Source: Bradyrhizobiaceae bacterium (lineage in GTDB: Bacteria; Pseudomonadota; Alphaproteobacteria; Rhizobiales; Xanthobacteraceae). Taken from it: 37,973 bases of DNA. Shown piece after piece: positions 25,008-33,066 of the stretch (position 1 is its first letter; the number at the start of each line of letters is the position of its first letter). The position numbers and the translations under genes were made by a program. Below the pieces are notes generated by a model. It was given only the letters and a program-made list of their open reading frames with translations, did no database searches and had not been told where the DNA came from. The stretch lies in assembly GCA_947481635.1 (NCBI GenBank), contig CANKHJ010000022.1:1-37973 (forward strand). The letters are read 5' to 3'.

Positions 25008-25838
25008 CTATCCACTCGGCTTGGCGTAATGCAGATGCAGAAAATGACGCGCGTCGTCGAGGATCAGCTTGGCCCAGACCGGCGCGCTGAGCGTTGAGCC
25101 TTCCGGCGGCGGAAGCTCGAGACTGAGCGGAATGCCGCGCGGCAGCGCATCGAGCACAGCGCCGACCGGGACGCTGCCCTTGCCGAGCATGCAACGCCGG
25201 TTCGGGCTCATGCGTCCGAGCAATTCCGGATTGGGTTCGTCCATCGCGATAAGGCCGTCGGTGAGTTGGCCATACGGCAACAACTTCGGATCGACACGCT
25301 TCAGGTCAGCGGGATGGTCGCCAGCGCGAATGAAATTCAACGGGTCGACGCAGATCGCGACATTGGCGCAACCGGCCTCTGCGATCAGACGCTCGGTCTG
25401 CGGCAGATTCGCCAGCGGCCGGATCACCGCGGGTTCGACCGCGCAGATCAGGCCATAACGGTCGGCGATTTCGCAGATGCGGACGAAATTATCGCGCTGC
25501 CGCGACCAGTCGGTGTCGGCGCCCATCGTGACCAGGTATTTCGCGCCGAATTCGGCGCCGAGCGCGATCGCGCCTTCGAAGGCGCTAACGTCGACGTCCG
25601 GCACGAGATAGAAACTGTAGATGTCGAGCACGCTCAAGTCGGCATCGGCCAGCTTGGATTTCATCGCGCGGATCAATGCCGCATCGCCGACCACCGGCGT
25701 GAACGGAAATCCCGGCGAGGGATTCAGCCGCAGGCCGATATAGTCATAGCCCGCCGTCACCGCGGCCTGGATATAGTCGAGCGGCGTGGCGTCCGGCAAC
25801 GACGTCGGCGCCAGCGCGAGCTTGTTCTTCACGGTCAT
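25008..25838 (-). CDS. Sugar phosphate isomerase/epimerase-like TIM barrel protein
   Basis: This 276-residue protein has the pattern of the xylose isomerase-like/AP endonuclease 2 TIM barrel: AAVTAGYDYIGLRL early, ICAVEPAVIRP with a likely metal Glu near 153, AICVDPLNFIRAGD near 182, and SLELPPPEG near 240. Members isomerise or epimerise sugars or act on hydroxypyruvate and myo-inositol derivatives; the substrate is not evident here. It follows the Bug/TctC binding-protein gene by four bases and probably shares its transcript. There is no sign that it takes part in purine breakdown. Confidence 0.72.
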   Translation of the reverse strand: MTVKNKLALAPTSLPDATPLDYIQAAVTAGYDYIGLRLNPSPGFPFTPVVGDAALIRAMKSKLADADLSVLDIYSFYLVPDVDVSAFEGAIALGAEFGAKYLVTMGADTDWSRQRDNFVRICEIADRYGLICAVEPAVIRPLANLPQTERLIAEAGCANVAICVDPLNFIRAGDHPADLKRVDPKLLPYGQLTDGLIAMDEPNPELLGRMSPNRRCMLGKGSVPVGAVLDALPRGIPLSLELPPPEGSTLSAPVWAKLILDDARHFLHLHYAKPSG

Positions 25839-25842
25839 GCAG

Positions 25843-26814
25843 TTAATCGCCCTTCACGCCGGAGGCTTCCACCGCGACGCCCCAGCGCTTCGCCTCCGAG
25901 GCCATGAACGCGCCGAACTGCGCCGGCGTGAATACCAGCGGCTCGGTTTCCATGTCGCGGAAGCGCGCGCGCACCGCCGGATCGTTCAGTCCGGCATTGA
26001 TCTCACGATTGAGCTTCTCGACGATCTCCGGTGGCGTGCCTTTCGGAACGCCGAAGCCGTACCACGCGGCGGCCTCGTAACCCGGCACGGTCTCGGCCAC
26101 GGTTGGAATGCCCGGCAGCGAGTCCAGCGGCGCCGGTGACGTCACCGCCAGTCCGCGTAGCGCGCCGGATTTCACATGCCCGATCACGGATGGGATGTCG
26201 CCGAAGATCAGCTGGATGCGGCCCTCCATCAGATCCGGATAGGCGAGCGAGTTGCCGCGATAGGCAATGTGGACGATGTCCGCACCGGTCATCCCTTTGA
26301 ACATCTCGCCGGCGAAGTGGTTCGAACCGCCAATGCCGGCTGAGGCGAAATTGATCGTCTTGGGATTGGCCTTCGCATAGGCGATGAATTCGGCGACGGT
26401 CTTCACCGGCAGCGACGGCGTCACCGCCATGACATAGGACAGCCGGCCGAGGCCGGCGACCGGCACGATATCGCGCATGAAGTCGTAAGGCAGCTTGCGG
26501 AAGAACGTGGTGTTGATCGCGTTCGACGTCGTGATCACCAGCACAGTGTAACCGTCAGGCGCGGCATTCACGACGCCCTCGGTCGCGGTGTTGCCGCCAG
26601 CGCCGACGCGGTTCTCGATAATCACTTGTTGGCCGAGCCGTTGCGACAGCCACTGCCCCAGCACGCGGGCGAGGATGTCGGTCGGGCCGCCGGCCGCGAA
26701 ACCCACCACCATGCGGATCGGGCGGGTTGGATAATCCTGCGCGACCGCGGGGATCGCACCGAGCCCGACGAGGCAGGCAAAACCCGAGCCCAGCATACGG
26801 GCAATCATGCTCAT
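25843..26814 (-). CDS. Bug/TctC-family periplasmic solute receptor without its transporter genes
   Basis: This 323-residue exported protein has a signal peptide over about residues 1-25 (MSMIARMLGSGFACLVGLGA, then AVAQ) and the family start DYPTRPIRMVVGFAAGGPTD. NRVGAGGNTATEGV near 68 and the GTPPEIVEKLNREIN block near 265 are also typical of tripartite tricarboxylate transporter receptors. TctA and TctB membrane partners are absent, as for the many orphan Bug receptors in Bordetella- and Bradyrhizobium-like genomes. The ligand is unknown; the TIM-barrel neighbour suggests a hydroxy acid or sugar acid. Confidence 0.85.
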   Translation of the reverse strand: MSMIARMLGSGFACLVGLGAIPAVAQDYPTRPIRMVVGFAAGGPTDILARVLGQWLSQRLGQQVIIENRVGAGGNTATEGVVNAAPDGYTVLVITTSNAINTTFFRKLPYDFMRDIVPVAGLGRLSYVMAVTPSLPVKTVAEFIAYAKANPKTINFASAGIGGSNHFAGEMFKGMTGADIVHIAYRGNSLAYPDLMEGRIQLIFGDIPSVIGHVKSGALRGLAVTSPAPLDSLPGIPTVAETVPGYEAAAWYGFGVPKGTPPEIVEKLNREINAGLNDPAVRARFRDMETEPLVFTPAQFGAFMASEAKRWGVAVEASGVKGD

Positions 26815-26865
26815 TTCGGCCTCCCGGCGATTATCACCCGCGCTTCATCGAGCGCTTGCGCATGG

Positions 26866-26880
26866 ATCGATCATATCGAT
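26866..26880. promoter_or_regulatory. ATCGAT dyad in the divergent gap between TctC and aldo/keto reductase genes
   Basis: ATCGAT at 26866-26871 and again at 26875-26880 flank three bases, giving both a direct repeat and a perfect dyad. It lies centrally in the 117-base divergent gap, where an operator would act on both genes. TATAAG at 26889-26894 beside it could be a -10 element for the plus-strand gene. This is a weak call from pattern only. Confidence 0.25.
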
Positions 26881-26931
26881 TTTGTCCTATAAGACCAGGG
26901 AAGCGAACCGCAGCACGGAACGGAAGGCCCG

Positions 26932-27873
26932 ATGGAACAGCGCAATTTTGGACGCTCCGGACTGCGCGCCTCCGTGGTCGGGCTCGGCTGCAATAACTTC
27001 AACGTCCGGACCGACCTCGAACAGACCCGCGCGGTGATCCACAAGGCGCTCGACCTTGGGATCACGCTGTTCGACACCGCCGATAATTACGGCAAGGGCG
27101 GCGGCTCGGAGACCATGCTCGGCCAGGTGCTCGGCGCGCGGCGCGCCGATATCCTGCTCGCCAGCAAATTCGGATCATCGTGGAACGAGGAACCATTCAG
27201 GGGCGGATCGCGGCGCACCGTCATCGCCGCGGTGGAGGCGAGCCTGAAGCGCCTCAACACCGACTGGATCGATCTCTACCAGTTGCATTGGCCCGATCCG
27301 CACACACCGATCGAGGAAACCCTCCGGGCGCTCGACGATCTCGTGCGGCAGGGCAAGGTCCGCTACATCGGTAGTTCCAATTTCGCCGGCTGGCAGGTGA
27401 TGGAGGCGCACCAGACCGCCCGGCATTGCGGCCTGACCCCTTTCATCTCGGCGCAAAACCACTACAGCCTGCTGCGCCGCGAGGCCGAGCGCGAACAAAT
27501 CCCCGCGATGGAGGCTTGCGGGATCGGCCTCCTCCCCTATCTGCCGTTGGCAAGCGGGCTCCTCACGGGCAAATATCGGCGCGGAGCGATCCCGGACGGC
27601 ACCAGACTCGCGACACCACGGCCGCACGAGGTGGTGTTTCGCGAAACCGCCGAGTGGGATCTGATCGAGAGGCTGGATGATTATTGCACGCTGCGCGGCC
27701 GGACCTTGCTGAGCCTCGCATTCGGATGGCTGCTGGCGCGACCCGCCACGACCAGCGTGATCGCGGGAGCGACCTCGCCGGAGCAGTTGGAGCAGAACGT
27801 GAAAGCGGCGCGGTGGGCGCTGACCGACGATGAGCTCGATGACGTCGACAAGCTGACGACACCGCACGCCTGA
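26932..27873 (+). CDS. Aldo/keto reductase
   Basis: This 313-residue NADPH-dependent oxidoreductase has a TIM barrel with the full catalytic tetrad: Asp48 and Tyr53 in FDTADNYGKG, Lys79 in LLASKFGSS and His119 in LYQLHWPDP. VRYIGSSNFAGWQ and the late TSVIAGATSPEQLEQN cofactor loop are typical of the YajO/Tas-like, voltage-channel beta-subunit related group. The natural substrate cannot be read from sequence. It precedes msrB by 29 bases in the same direction. Confidence 0.88.
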   Translation: MEQRNFGRSGLRASVVGLGCNNFNVRTDLEQTRAVIHKALDLGITLFDTADNYGKGGGSETMLGQVLGARRADILLASKFGSSWNEEPFRGGSRRTVIAAVEASLKRLNTDWIDLYQLHWPDPHTPIEETLRALDDLVRQGKVRYIGSSNFAGWQVMEAHQTARHCGLTPFISAQNHYSLLRREAEREQIPAMEACGIGLLPYLPLASGLLTGKYRRGAIPDGTRLATPRPHEVVFRETAEWDLIERLDDYCTLRGRTLLSLAFGWLLARPATTSVIAGATSPEQLEQNVKAARWALTDDELDDVDKLTTPHA

Positions 27874-27902
27874 CAACTATTGAAATCGAGAAGGAGCGCG
27901 AG

Positions 27903-28322
27903 ATGGACACCAAGACTGCCACCAAGCAATACCCGGTCACCCACACCGACGCCGAATGGCGCAAGCTGCTGACGCCGGAGCAATATCAGATCCTGCGCGG
28001 TCACGGCACCGAAGCGCCGGGAAGCTGCGCGCTCAATTACGAGAAGCGCGCCGGCACTTTCAGCTGCGTCGGATGTGACCAGCCGCTGTTCTCCTCGAAG
28101 AAGAAATTCGAAAGCGGCACCGGATGGCCGAGCTTCAACGACCCGGAGCCCGGTTCGGTCGAGACCACGACCGACAGCAGCTACGGCATGGTCCGCACCG
28201 AAGTGCATTGCGCGCGCTGCGGCGGCCATCTCGGCCATGTGTTTCCCGACGGCCCGCCGCCGACCAACCTGCGCTATTGCATCAACGGTGCCGTGACGAA
28301 CTTCAAGCCTGACGAGGGTTAA
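27903..28322 (+). CDS. msrB: Peptide-methionine (R)-S-oxide reductase
   Basis: This 139-residue cytoplasmic enzyme repairs the R-epimer of oxidised methionine. Zinc is held by Cys55/Cys58 (CVGC) and Cys103/Cys106 (CARC). GTGWPSF and GHLGHVFPDGP are family motifs, and the catalytic cysteine is Cys126 in RYCIN. RYCINGAV replaces the commoner RYCINSAS, a mild change. No signal peptide is seen. ATG 27903 follows AAGGAG. It may be cotranscribed with the aldo/keto reductase. Confidence 0.95.
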   Translation: MDTKTATKQYPVTHTDAEWRKLLTPEQYQILRGHGTEAPGSCALNYEKRAGTFSCVGCDQPLFSSKKKFESGTGWPSFNDPEPGSVETTTDSSYGMVRTEVHCARCGGHLGHVFPDGPPPTNLRYCINGAVTNFKPDEG

Positions 28323-28353
28323 GCCAAACCTCCCTCGTCCCCGCGAACCGCGT

Positions 28354-28385
28354 GTTGCGAAATCAGCCTCACGCGCGTTCGCAAC
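28354..28385. terminator. Hairpin between convergent msrB and Cys-rich genes, possible terminator
   Basis: GTTGCGAA at 28354-28361 and TTCGCAAC at 28378-28385 form a perfect 8-base stem with a 16-base loop. It lies between the msrB stop (28322) and the end of the minus-strand gene (28432). No T-run follows on either strand, so a terminator role is only suggested by position. Nothing else is seen in this 109-base gap. Confidence 0.3.
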
Positions 28386-28431
28386 CGTTGCGGCATTGTT
28401 GCCGATACGTCATGGACCCAACCCAAAGCCG

Positions 28432-28716
28432 TCATCCACGCTTCAAATTGCAGGTCAATTGGCTTCCGTAGCGCGGACCTTCCTGCCAGCAACCGCTGGT
28501 CTTGCAGGTCGCGAGCTTGGGCGCGCAATGATCCGAGGGGCAGGCCCGGTCCTGCGGATTGTCCTTTCGGCACCGCGCCACGCATGTATTGTAGGTGCCG
28601 GAACAACTGCCTGCGGCAACCTGAAAAGCGCCTGCGTCCCGTGATTGCGCCGGGTTTGCGGGAAGCATCGTCGAAACGAAAACCGTGGCAGCGACGAATC
28701 CCAACACCGATCTCAT
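28432..28716 (-). CDS. Small secreted protein with eight cysteines
   Basis: This 94-residue protein has a predicted signal peptide over about residues 1-25 (MRSVLGFVAATVFVSTMLPA, then NPAQS). The mature part of about 69 residues has eight cysteines at 38, 45, 49, 59, 64, 71, 76 and 89, an even number that could form four disulfides in the periplasm or outside. The frame continues upstream, but ATG 28716 behind AAGGGG gives a proper signal peptide. I do not recognise the family. The hydrolase gene upstream in the same direction ends 60 bases away. Confidence 0.7.
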   Translation of the reverse strand: MRSVLGFVAATVFVSTMLPANPAQSRDAGAFQVAAGSCSGTYNTCVARCRKDNPQDRACPSDHCAPKLATCKTSGCWQEGPRYGSQLTCNLKRG

Positions 28717-28776
28717 CTTGATTCCCCTTATTGAAAAACTCAGCCAACACGGCACGCGTCCGCCGTCGCTCAAATT

Positions 28777-29580
28777 CTAGCCCACCGAAATCATCGTCAA
28801 TCCACGCAGCGCATCGAGCACCTCGTCGGGCCGCTCGCTCATCAGCATATGGCCCGCGCCCTTCAGCATTGTGACCTGCGCGTTCGGCAAGGCCGCGCCG
28901 AGCGCCTTGCCGCCCTTTGCCGGGGTCATCATGTCGCGCTCGCCGAGCACCAGGATCGCGGGCCCGGTGACTTTCGCCGCGGCAACGAGCCCATTCCGAT
29001 AATTGCTGCAAGCGATCAGGTCCTTGGACAGCGCGCCCGCAGGCGCCTGTTCGAGCAGCCGCTCGCCGCCTCCGAGCATCCACGAACCGGCCGCGAGCGA
29101 GCCGCCGAGAGTGGCGCGATAGCCGTGGCCCCAGATTGCGACCATGTCGATCGCCGCGTGATCGCCTGCATTCGCGGCAGCGAGCAGATCGGGCGAGACC
29201 GGCATCGCGGCAGCGGCGGCGACAAGCCCAATGGCGCTGACGCGCGCCGGATGCCGCGCCGCGGTCTCGAGCGCGACCAGCGCTCCCATCGAATGGCCGA
29301 CGATCGCGGCCTTGCTTGCGCCTGACGCAGCGATCAGCGCCGCGGTCCAATCCGCCATCGCTTCGATGGTTTCTAGCGCTGCGCCTGACGACCGACCGTG
29401 TCCCGGCAGGTCGACCGCCAGCACGCTCCAGCCGTGATACGCGAACCAGCGCGCGAGCAGCGCCCAGACGGTGTGGTCGAAGCCCGCGCCGTGGAGGAAC
29501 ACCAGCGCCGGCTTGGCGGCGTCAAAGTCGCGGCCGCCGGTGCCGGCATAGACCGAGAGGCCGTTGACGGTGAGCTGCAT
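28777..29580 (-). CDS. Alpha/beta hydrolase
   Basis: This 267-residue protein has the alpha/beta hydrolase fold with the oxyanion segment FLHGAGFDHTVW (about 28-39), VDLPGHGRSSG (56-66), the nucleophile elbow GHSMGA with Ser97, an acid in LVLGERDMMTPA and His near GAGHMLMSERPDEV. All triad elements are present. It starts three bases after the metY-like stop and so probably shares its transcript. An ester or thioester substrate cannot be chosen; homoserine acetyltransferase is unlikely because that family's motifs are absent. Confidence 0.85.
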   Translation of the reverse strand: MQLTVNGLSVYAGTGGRDFDAAKPALVFLHGAGFDHTVWALLARWFAYHGWSVLAVDLPGHGRSSGAALETIEAMADWTAALIAASGASKAAIVGHSMGALVALETAARHPARVSAIGLVAAAAAMPVSPDLLAAANAGDHAAIDMVAIWGHGYRATLGGSLAAGSWMLGGGERLLEQAPAGALSKDLIACSNYRNGLVAAAKVTGPAILVLGERDMMTPAKGGKALGAALPNAQVTMLKGAGHMLMSERPDEVLDALRGLTMISVG

Positions 29581-29583
29581 CGC

Positions 29584-30879
29584 CTAAGCCCGCTGCGAGG
29601 CGCGCAGCGCCTGGCTGAGATCGTCGATGATGTCGCTTGCCGCCTCGATGCCGACCGAGAGGCGCACCAGTTCTTCGCCCAATCCCGCGGCCTTGAGCTG
29701 CGCCGCATCCATCTGCTGATGCGTGGTGCTGGCGGGATGGATCACCAGCGTCTTTGCGTCGCCGACATTGGCGAGATGGCTCGCGAGCCGCAGCGCCTCG
29801 ATGAATTTCCGCCCGGCGGCGCGGCCGCCCTTGATGCCGCAGGAGATGATCGCGCCCGCCCCCTTTGGCAGCAGCCGCTTTGCGAGTTCGTGGTCCGGAT
29901 GGGACTCGAGCGTCGGATGCGCGACCCATTCCACCGCGCTGTGCTTGGTCAACACGTCGAGCACCGCGGCGGTGTTCTCGACGTGCCGCTGCATGCGCAG
30001 CGCCAGGGTCTCGACGCCCTGCAACAGATGAAACGCATTGGTCGGAGACAGGCACGCGCCGAAATCGCGCAGGCCTTCGGCGCGCGCCCTCATGATGAAA
30101 GCCGACGGGCCGAATTCCTCGCCGAAGACAATGCCGTGATAGCCGGCATAGGGCTCGGTGATGGTCGGGAATTTTCCCGAAGCCTGATAATCGAAACGCC
30201 CGCCATCGACGAGGACGCCGCCGATCGCGATGCCATGCCCGCCGATCCATTTGGTGATCGAGTTCATCACGACGTCGGCGCCCTGCTCGATCGGCCGGCT
30301 GAGATAGGGCGTCGCGAACGTGTTGTCGATCAGTAGCGGGATGCCGGCCGCATGCGCGATTTCCGCGACGCGGGGGATGTCGAGCACTTCGAGGCCCGGA
30401 TTGCCGATGGTCTCGCCGATCACCAGCCGCGTGTTCGGCTTGATCGCCGCCCTGAAGCCATCATGGTCGCGCGGCTTGATGAAACTCGTCGTGATGCCGA
30501 AGCGCGGCAGCGTGTGGGTCAGAAGATTGATGGTGCCGCCATAGAGCGAGGCCGATGCCACGATATGATCGCCGGCGCCCAGCAGCGTCGCGATGGCGAG
30601 ATGCAAGGCGGCCATGCCGCTGGCGGTACAGACCGCGCCGACGCCGCCTTCCAGCGCGGCGAGCCGTTCTTCGAGCACTGCCGTAGTTGGGTTGGAGATG
30701 CGGGTATAGATGTGACCCGCACGCTCCAGATTGAACAACGCCGCCGCATGATCGACATCCTGAAACACGAAGGATGTCGTCTGATAGATCGGCACGGCGC
30801 GCGCCCCGGTCACCGGATCGGGATGCTGGCCCGCATGCAGGCCCAGCGTTTCAAAGGCCGGTGGCTTTGGTCCGGGCAT
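29584..30879 (-). CDS. O-acetylhomoserine sulfhydrylase-like PLP enzyme (Cys/Met metabolism family)
   Basis: This 431-residue enzyme of the Cys/Met metabolism PLP family has YTRISNPTTAVLEERLAALE (58-77), ASGMAA (86-91) for cofactor phosphate, LIDNTFATPYLSRP (183-196) and the Schiff-base Lys210 in NSITKWIGGHG. A length near 430 and the VDGGRFDYQASGKFP insertion fit the MetY type (about 425) better than cystathionine gamma-synthase (about 385). It would make homocysteine from O-acetylhomoserine and sulfide. A related O-succinyl substrate cannot be excluded. It lies with an alpha/beta hydrolase and RidA on the minus strand. Confidence 0.88.
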   Translation of the reverse strand: MPGPKPPAFETLGLHAGQHPDPVTGARAVPIYQTTSFVFQDVDHAAALFNLERAGHIYTRISNPTTAVLEERLAALEGGVGAVCTASGMAALHLAIATLLGAGDHIVASASLYGGTINLLTHTLPRFGITTSFIKPRDHDGFRAAIKPNTRLVIGETIGNPGLEVLDIPRVAEIAHAAGIPLLIDNTFATPYLSRPIEQGADVVMNSITKWIGGHGIAIGGVLVDGGRFDYQASGKFPTITEPYAGYHGIVFGEEFGPSAFIMRARAEGLRDFGACLSPTNAFHLLQGVETLALRMQRHVENTAAVLDVLTKHSAVEWVAHPTLESHPDHELAKRLLPKGAGAIISCGIKGGRAAGRKFIEALRLASHLANVGDAKTLVIHPASTTHQQMDAAQLKAAGLGEELVRLSVGIEAASDIIDDLSQALRASQRA

Positions 30880-30937
30880 GCTGTCCTCGCGCGTTGCCAG
30901 CCATCTTGCGGCGCACCCCGGCCATTGGCAATGCGCG

Positions 30938-31285
30938 CTACTTCGCGGCCACCACCATGATCTCGACCTTATGCGCCGGCGTCGCGAGCTTGGCCTCGAC
31001 GGTGGCGCGTGCCGGCGTGTTGCCGGGCGAGACCCACTTGTCCCAGACCGAATTCATCTCGGCAAAGGTGGAGATATCCGACAGCCAGATATTGGCCTTG
31101 AGAATCTTGGTCTTGTCGCTGCCGGCCTTGGCGAGATAGCCGTCGATCTTGGCGAGGATTTCCTTGGTCTGGTCGGCGACCCCCGCGCTCCCGGTGTCAG
31201 CGACCACGCCGGCGAGATAGACGGTGTCGCCATGGATCACCACCTGGCTCATGCGCGGGCCGACGTCGTGACGTTGAATGGTCAT
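30938..31285 (-). CDS. RidA family protein
   Basis: This 115-residue protein of the YjgF/YER057c/UK114 family hydrolyses or quenches reactive enamine/imine intermediates formed by PLP enzymes. VYLAGVVAD, the central QTKEILAKIDGYLAKAGSDK helix and the TPARATVEAKLA motif with the substrate-binding Arg are seen. The N-terminal MTIQRHDVGPRMSQVVIHG differs from archetypal RidA and resembles other Rid subfamilies. It is 58 bases ahead of the PLP enzyme gene, a fitting neighbour. Cytoplasmic. Confidence 0.88.
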   Translation of the reverse strand: MTIQRHDVGPRMSQVVIHGDTVYLAGVVADTGSAGVADQTKEILAKIDGYLAKAGSDKTKILKANIWLSDISTFAEMNSVWDKWVSPGNTPARATVEAKLATPAHKVEIMVVAAK

Positions 31286-31323
31286 GGTCTTGTTCCTTGT
31301 TCGAGGGAGTTGTTGGGAGGCTC

Positions 31324-32454
31324 TTAAACCAGGTCCGCGGCCGCCGTCACGTCCTTGACGTCGCGACCGAGTGCATGCAGCGCCACTTTGCGCATCACGT
31401 TCGGCAGCGCCTCACCGGACAGGTCGCCAAGCTTGACCCAGCGCGCGCCGGTGGGCGCCTTGGTGCCAGCTCGCACCGTGGCGCGGAACACCGCGAGTTC
31501 GAGCGGGAAATGCGTGAAGACATGCGTCACGTGACCGGGAATGCGCCGCCACGCCTTGGCGCGCAACGGCGCCGCGGCGAGCGCGTCGCGCTCGTCGAAG
31601 TCATGGCTCCATTCGGAGCCAGGAAATTCGTCCATGCCGCCGAGCAGGCCGCGTTCCGGCCGCTTGCGCAGCAGAATATGGCCGTCGCTGCTCAGCGCCA
31701 CGAAGGCCGCGCCGCGCCGTAATTTTCCCGTGGTCTTCGGCGCCTTGCGTGGAAAGCTTTCGGCGGCCCCCTGCGCGCGCGCGACGCAGGCGTCGTTGAA
31801 CGGACATAAAGCGCAGGCCGGCGACTTCGGCGTGCAGATGGTCGCGCCGAGGTCCATCAGCGCCTGGGCGAAATCTCCGGTGCGTTGCGCCGGCTTCAAG
31901 CCGTCGGCGAGTTCGCCGATCACCTGCTTCGCCGCCGGCAATTCCTGCTCGACCGCGTAGAGCCGCGACACCACGCGCTCGATATTGCCGTCGACCGGGA
32001 CGCACGGCGCGTCATGCGCGATCGCGGCGATGGCTGCCGCGGTGTAGGCACCGATGCCCGGCAATGTCGTCAATTCGTTTGGCGTACGCGGAAACACGCC
32101 GCCATGATGCTCGACCACCGCGCGTGCACAGGCGTGAAGATTACGCGCCCGCGCGTAATAGCCGAGCCCGGCCCAGGCCCGGAGCAGATCGTCGAGCGGC
32201 GCGGCGGCCAGCGCGCCGACATCCGGCCAGCGTTCGAGGAAGCGCAAATAATAAGGAGCGACGGCTTTGACCGTCGTCTGCTGCAGCATGATCTCGGATA
32301 GCCAGACCCTGTAGGGATCGGCGGCCTCGCCCGGCAGCACGCGCCATGGCAGGCGGCGGCGGTGACGATCATACCAGGCGAGCAGGTCCGTGGCGGATGC
32401 TCGCGCCGGTGAGACCGCGCGCTTTCGCGCGCTGCGCGTGGCTGCTACCGTCAT
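31324..32454 (-). CDS. mutY: A/G-specific adenine DNA glycosylase
   Basis: This 376-residue repair enzyme removes adenine paired with 8-oxoguanine. Catalytic Glu54 is in SEIMLQQTT, the helix-hairpin-helix is LPGIGAYTAAAI (131-142), Asp155 lies in VPVDGNIERV and the [4Fe-4S] cluster has Cys207, Cys214, Cys217 and Cys223 (C-x6-C-x2-C-x5-C). A NUDIX-like C-terminal domain (about 240-365) recognises the oxidised guanine. The frame extends upstream, but ATG 32454 gives a normal start. It is divergent from dciA with only 11 bases between the outermost starts. Confidence 0.95.
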   Translation of the reverse strand: MTVAATRSARKRAVSPARASATDLLAWYDRHRRRLPWRVLPGEAADPYRVWLSEIMLQQTTVKAVAPYYLRFLERWPDVGALAAAPLDDLLRAWAGLGYYARARNLHACARAVVEHHGGVFPRTPNELTTLPGIGAYTAAAIAAIAHDAPCVPVDGNIERVVSRLYAVEQELPAAKQVIGELADGLKPAQRTGDFAQALMDLGATICTPKSPACALCPFNDACVARAQGAAESFPRKAPKTTGKLRRGAAFVALSSDGHILLRKRPERGLLGGMDEFPGSEWSHDFDERDALAAAPLRAKAWRRIPGHVTHVFTHFPLELAVFRATVRAGTKAPTGARWVKLGDLSGEALPNVMRKVALHALGRDVKDVTAAADLV

Positions 32455-32465
32455 GATCAACCGAT

Positions 32466-32969
32466 GTGGCAGAGCCGCGCCCCGTGAACAAGCCCACCCA
32501 ACCGAAGCCTCAACAGGCAAAGCCGCTGTCGGCCTTTGCCGGTAAGATGCTGAACGACGTTTTCTCCAAGCAGGGATTTGCCTCGACCGAATTGGTGGCG
32601 CGCTGGCCGGACATCGTCGGGCCGGAAATTTCGGCCCATTCCGAGCCCGAAAAGATCAAATGGCCGCGCCGCGACGATCTCGACCCCGAGCCCGCGACTT
32701 TGGTGCTGCGGGTCGAGGGGCCGGCCGCGCTGGAGATCCAGCATCTCTCGAGCGTGATCCTGGAGCGGGTGAACCAGTTTTTCGGCTGGAAGGCGATCGG
32801 CCGGGTGACGCTGCGGCAGGCGCCGCTGTCCGGGCAGCAGCGGCGCAAGCGCCCACCCCCGCCTGATCCTCAAACCGTGAAGGTCCTGGCGGCACAAATG
32901 CCGGATATCGCCGATGACGATCTGCGACAGGCCCTGGCCCGGCTCGGGGCCTCGATCAAGCGGACGTGA
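32466..32969 (+). CDS. DciA-like DUF721 protein (helicase loader)
   Basis: This 167-residue protein contains the DUF721/DciA domain: LSAFAGKMLNDVFSKQGFA (21-39), LVARWPDIVGPEISAHSEPEKIKWP (about 43-67, in part: RWPDIVGPEISAHSEPEKI) and LVLRVEGPAALEIQHLSSVILERVN (in part: LRVEGPAALEIQHLS). DciA proteins load the replicative helicase DnaB in bacteria that lack DnaC/DnaI. The start is GTG 32466; GTG 32484 is an alternative that gives more room for a promoter shared with mutY. A C-terminal tail rich in Arg/Lys/Pro (about 118-132) may bind DNA. Confidence 0.85.
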   Translation: MAEPRPVNKPTQPKPQQAKPLSAFAGKMLNDVFSKQGFASTELVARWPDIVGPEISAHSEPEKIKWPRRDDLDPEPATLVLRVEGPAALEIQHLSSVILERVNQFFGWKAIGRVTLRQAPLSGQQRRKRPPPPDPQTVKVLAAQMPDIADDDLRQALARLGASIKRT

Positions 32970-33066
32970 CGACCGCCGCCCCGGGAACTGACCTGTCATT
33001 GCCATATTTGGCCCTGTAGGATAGCCGGTAGATGGAAAAATTGGACCTGAGACGAGGGAGCCAGAC

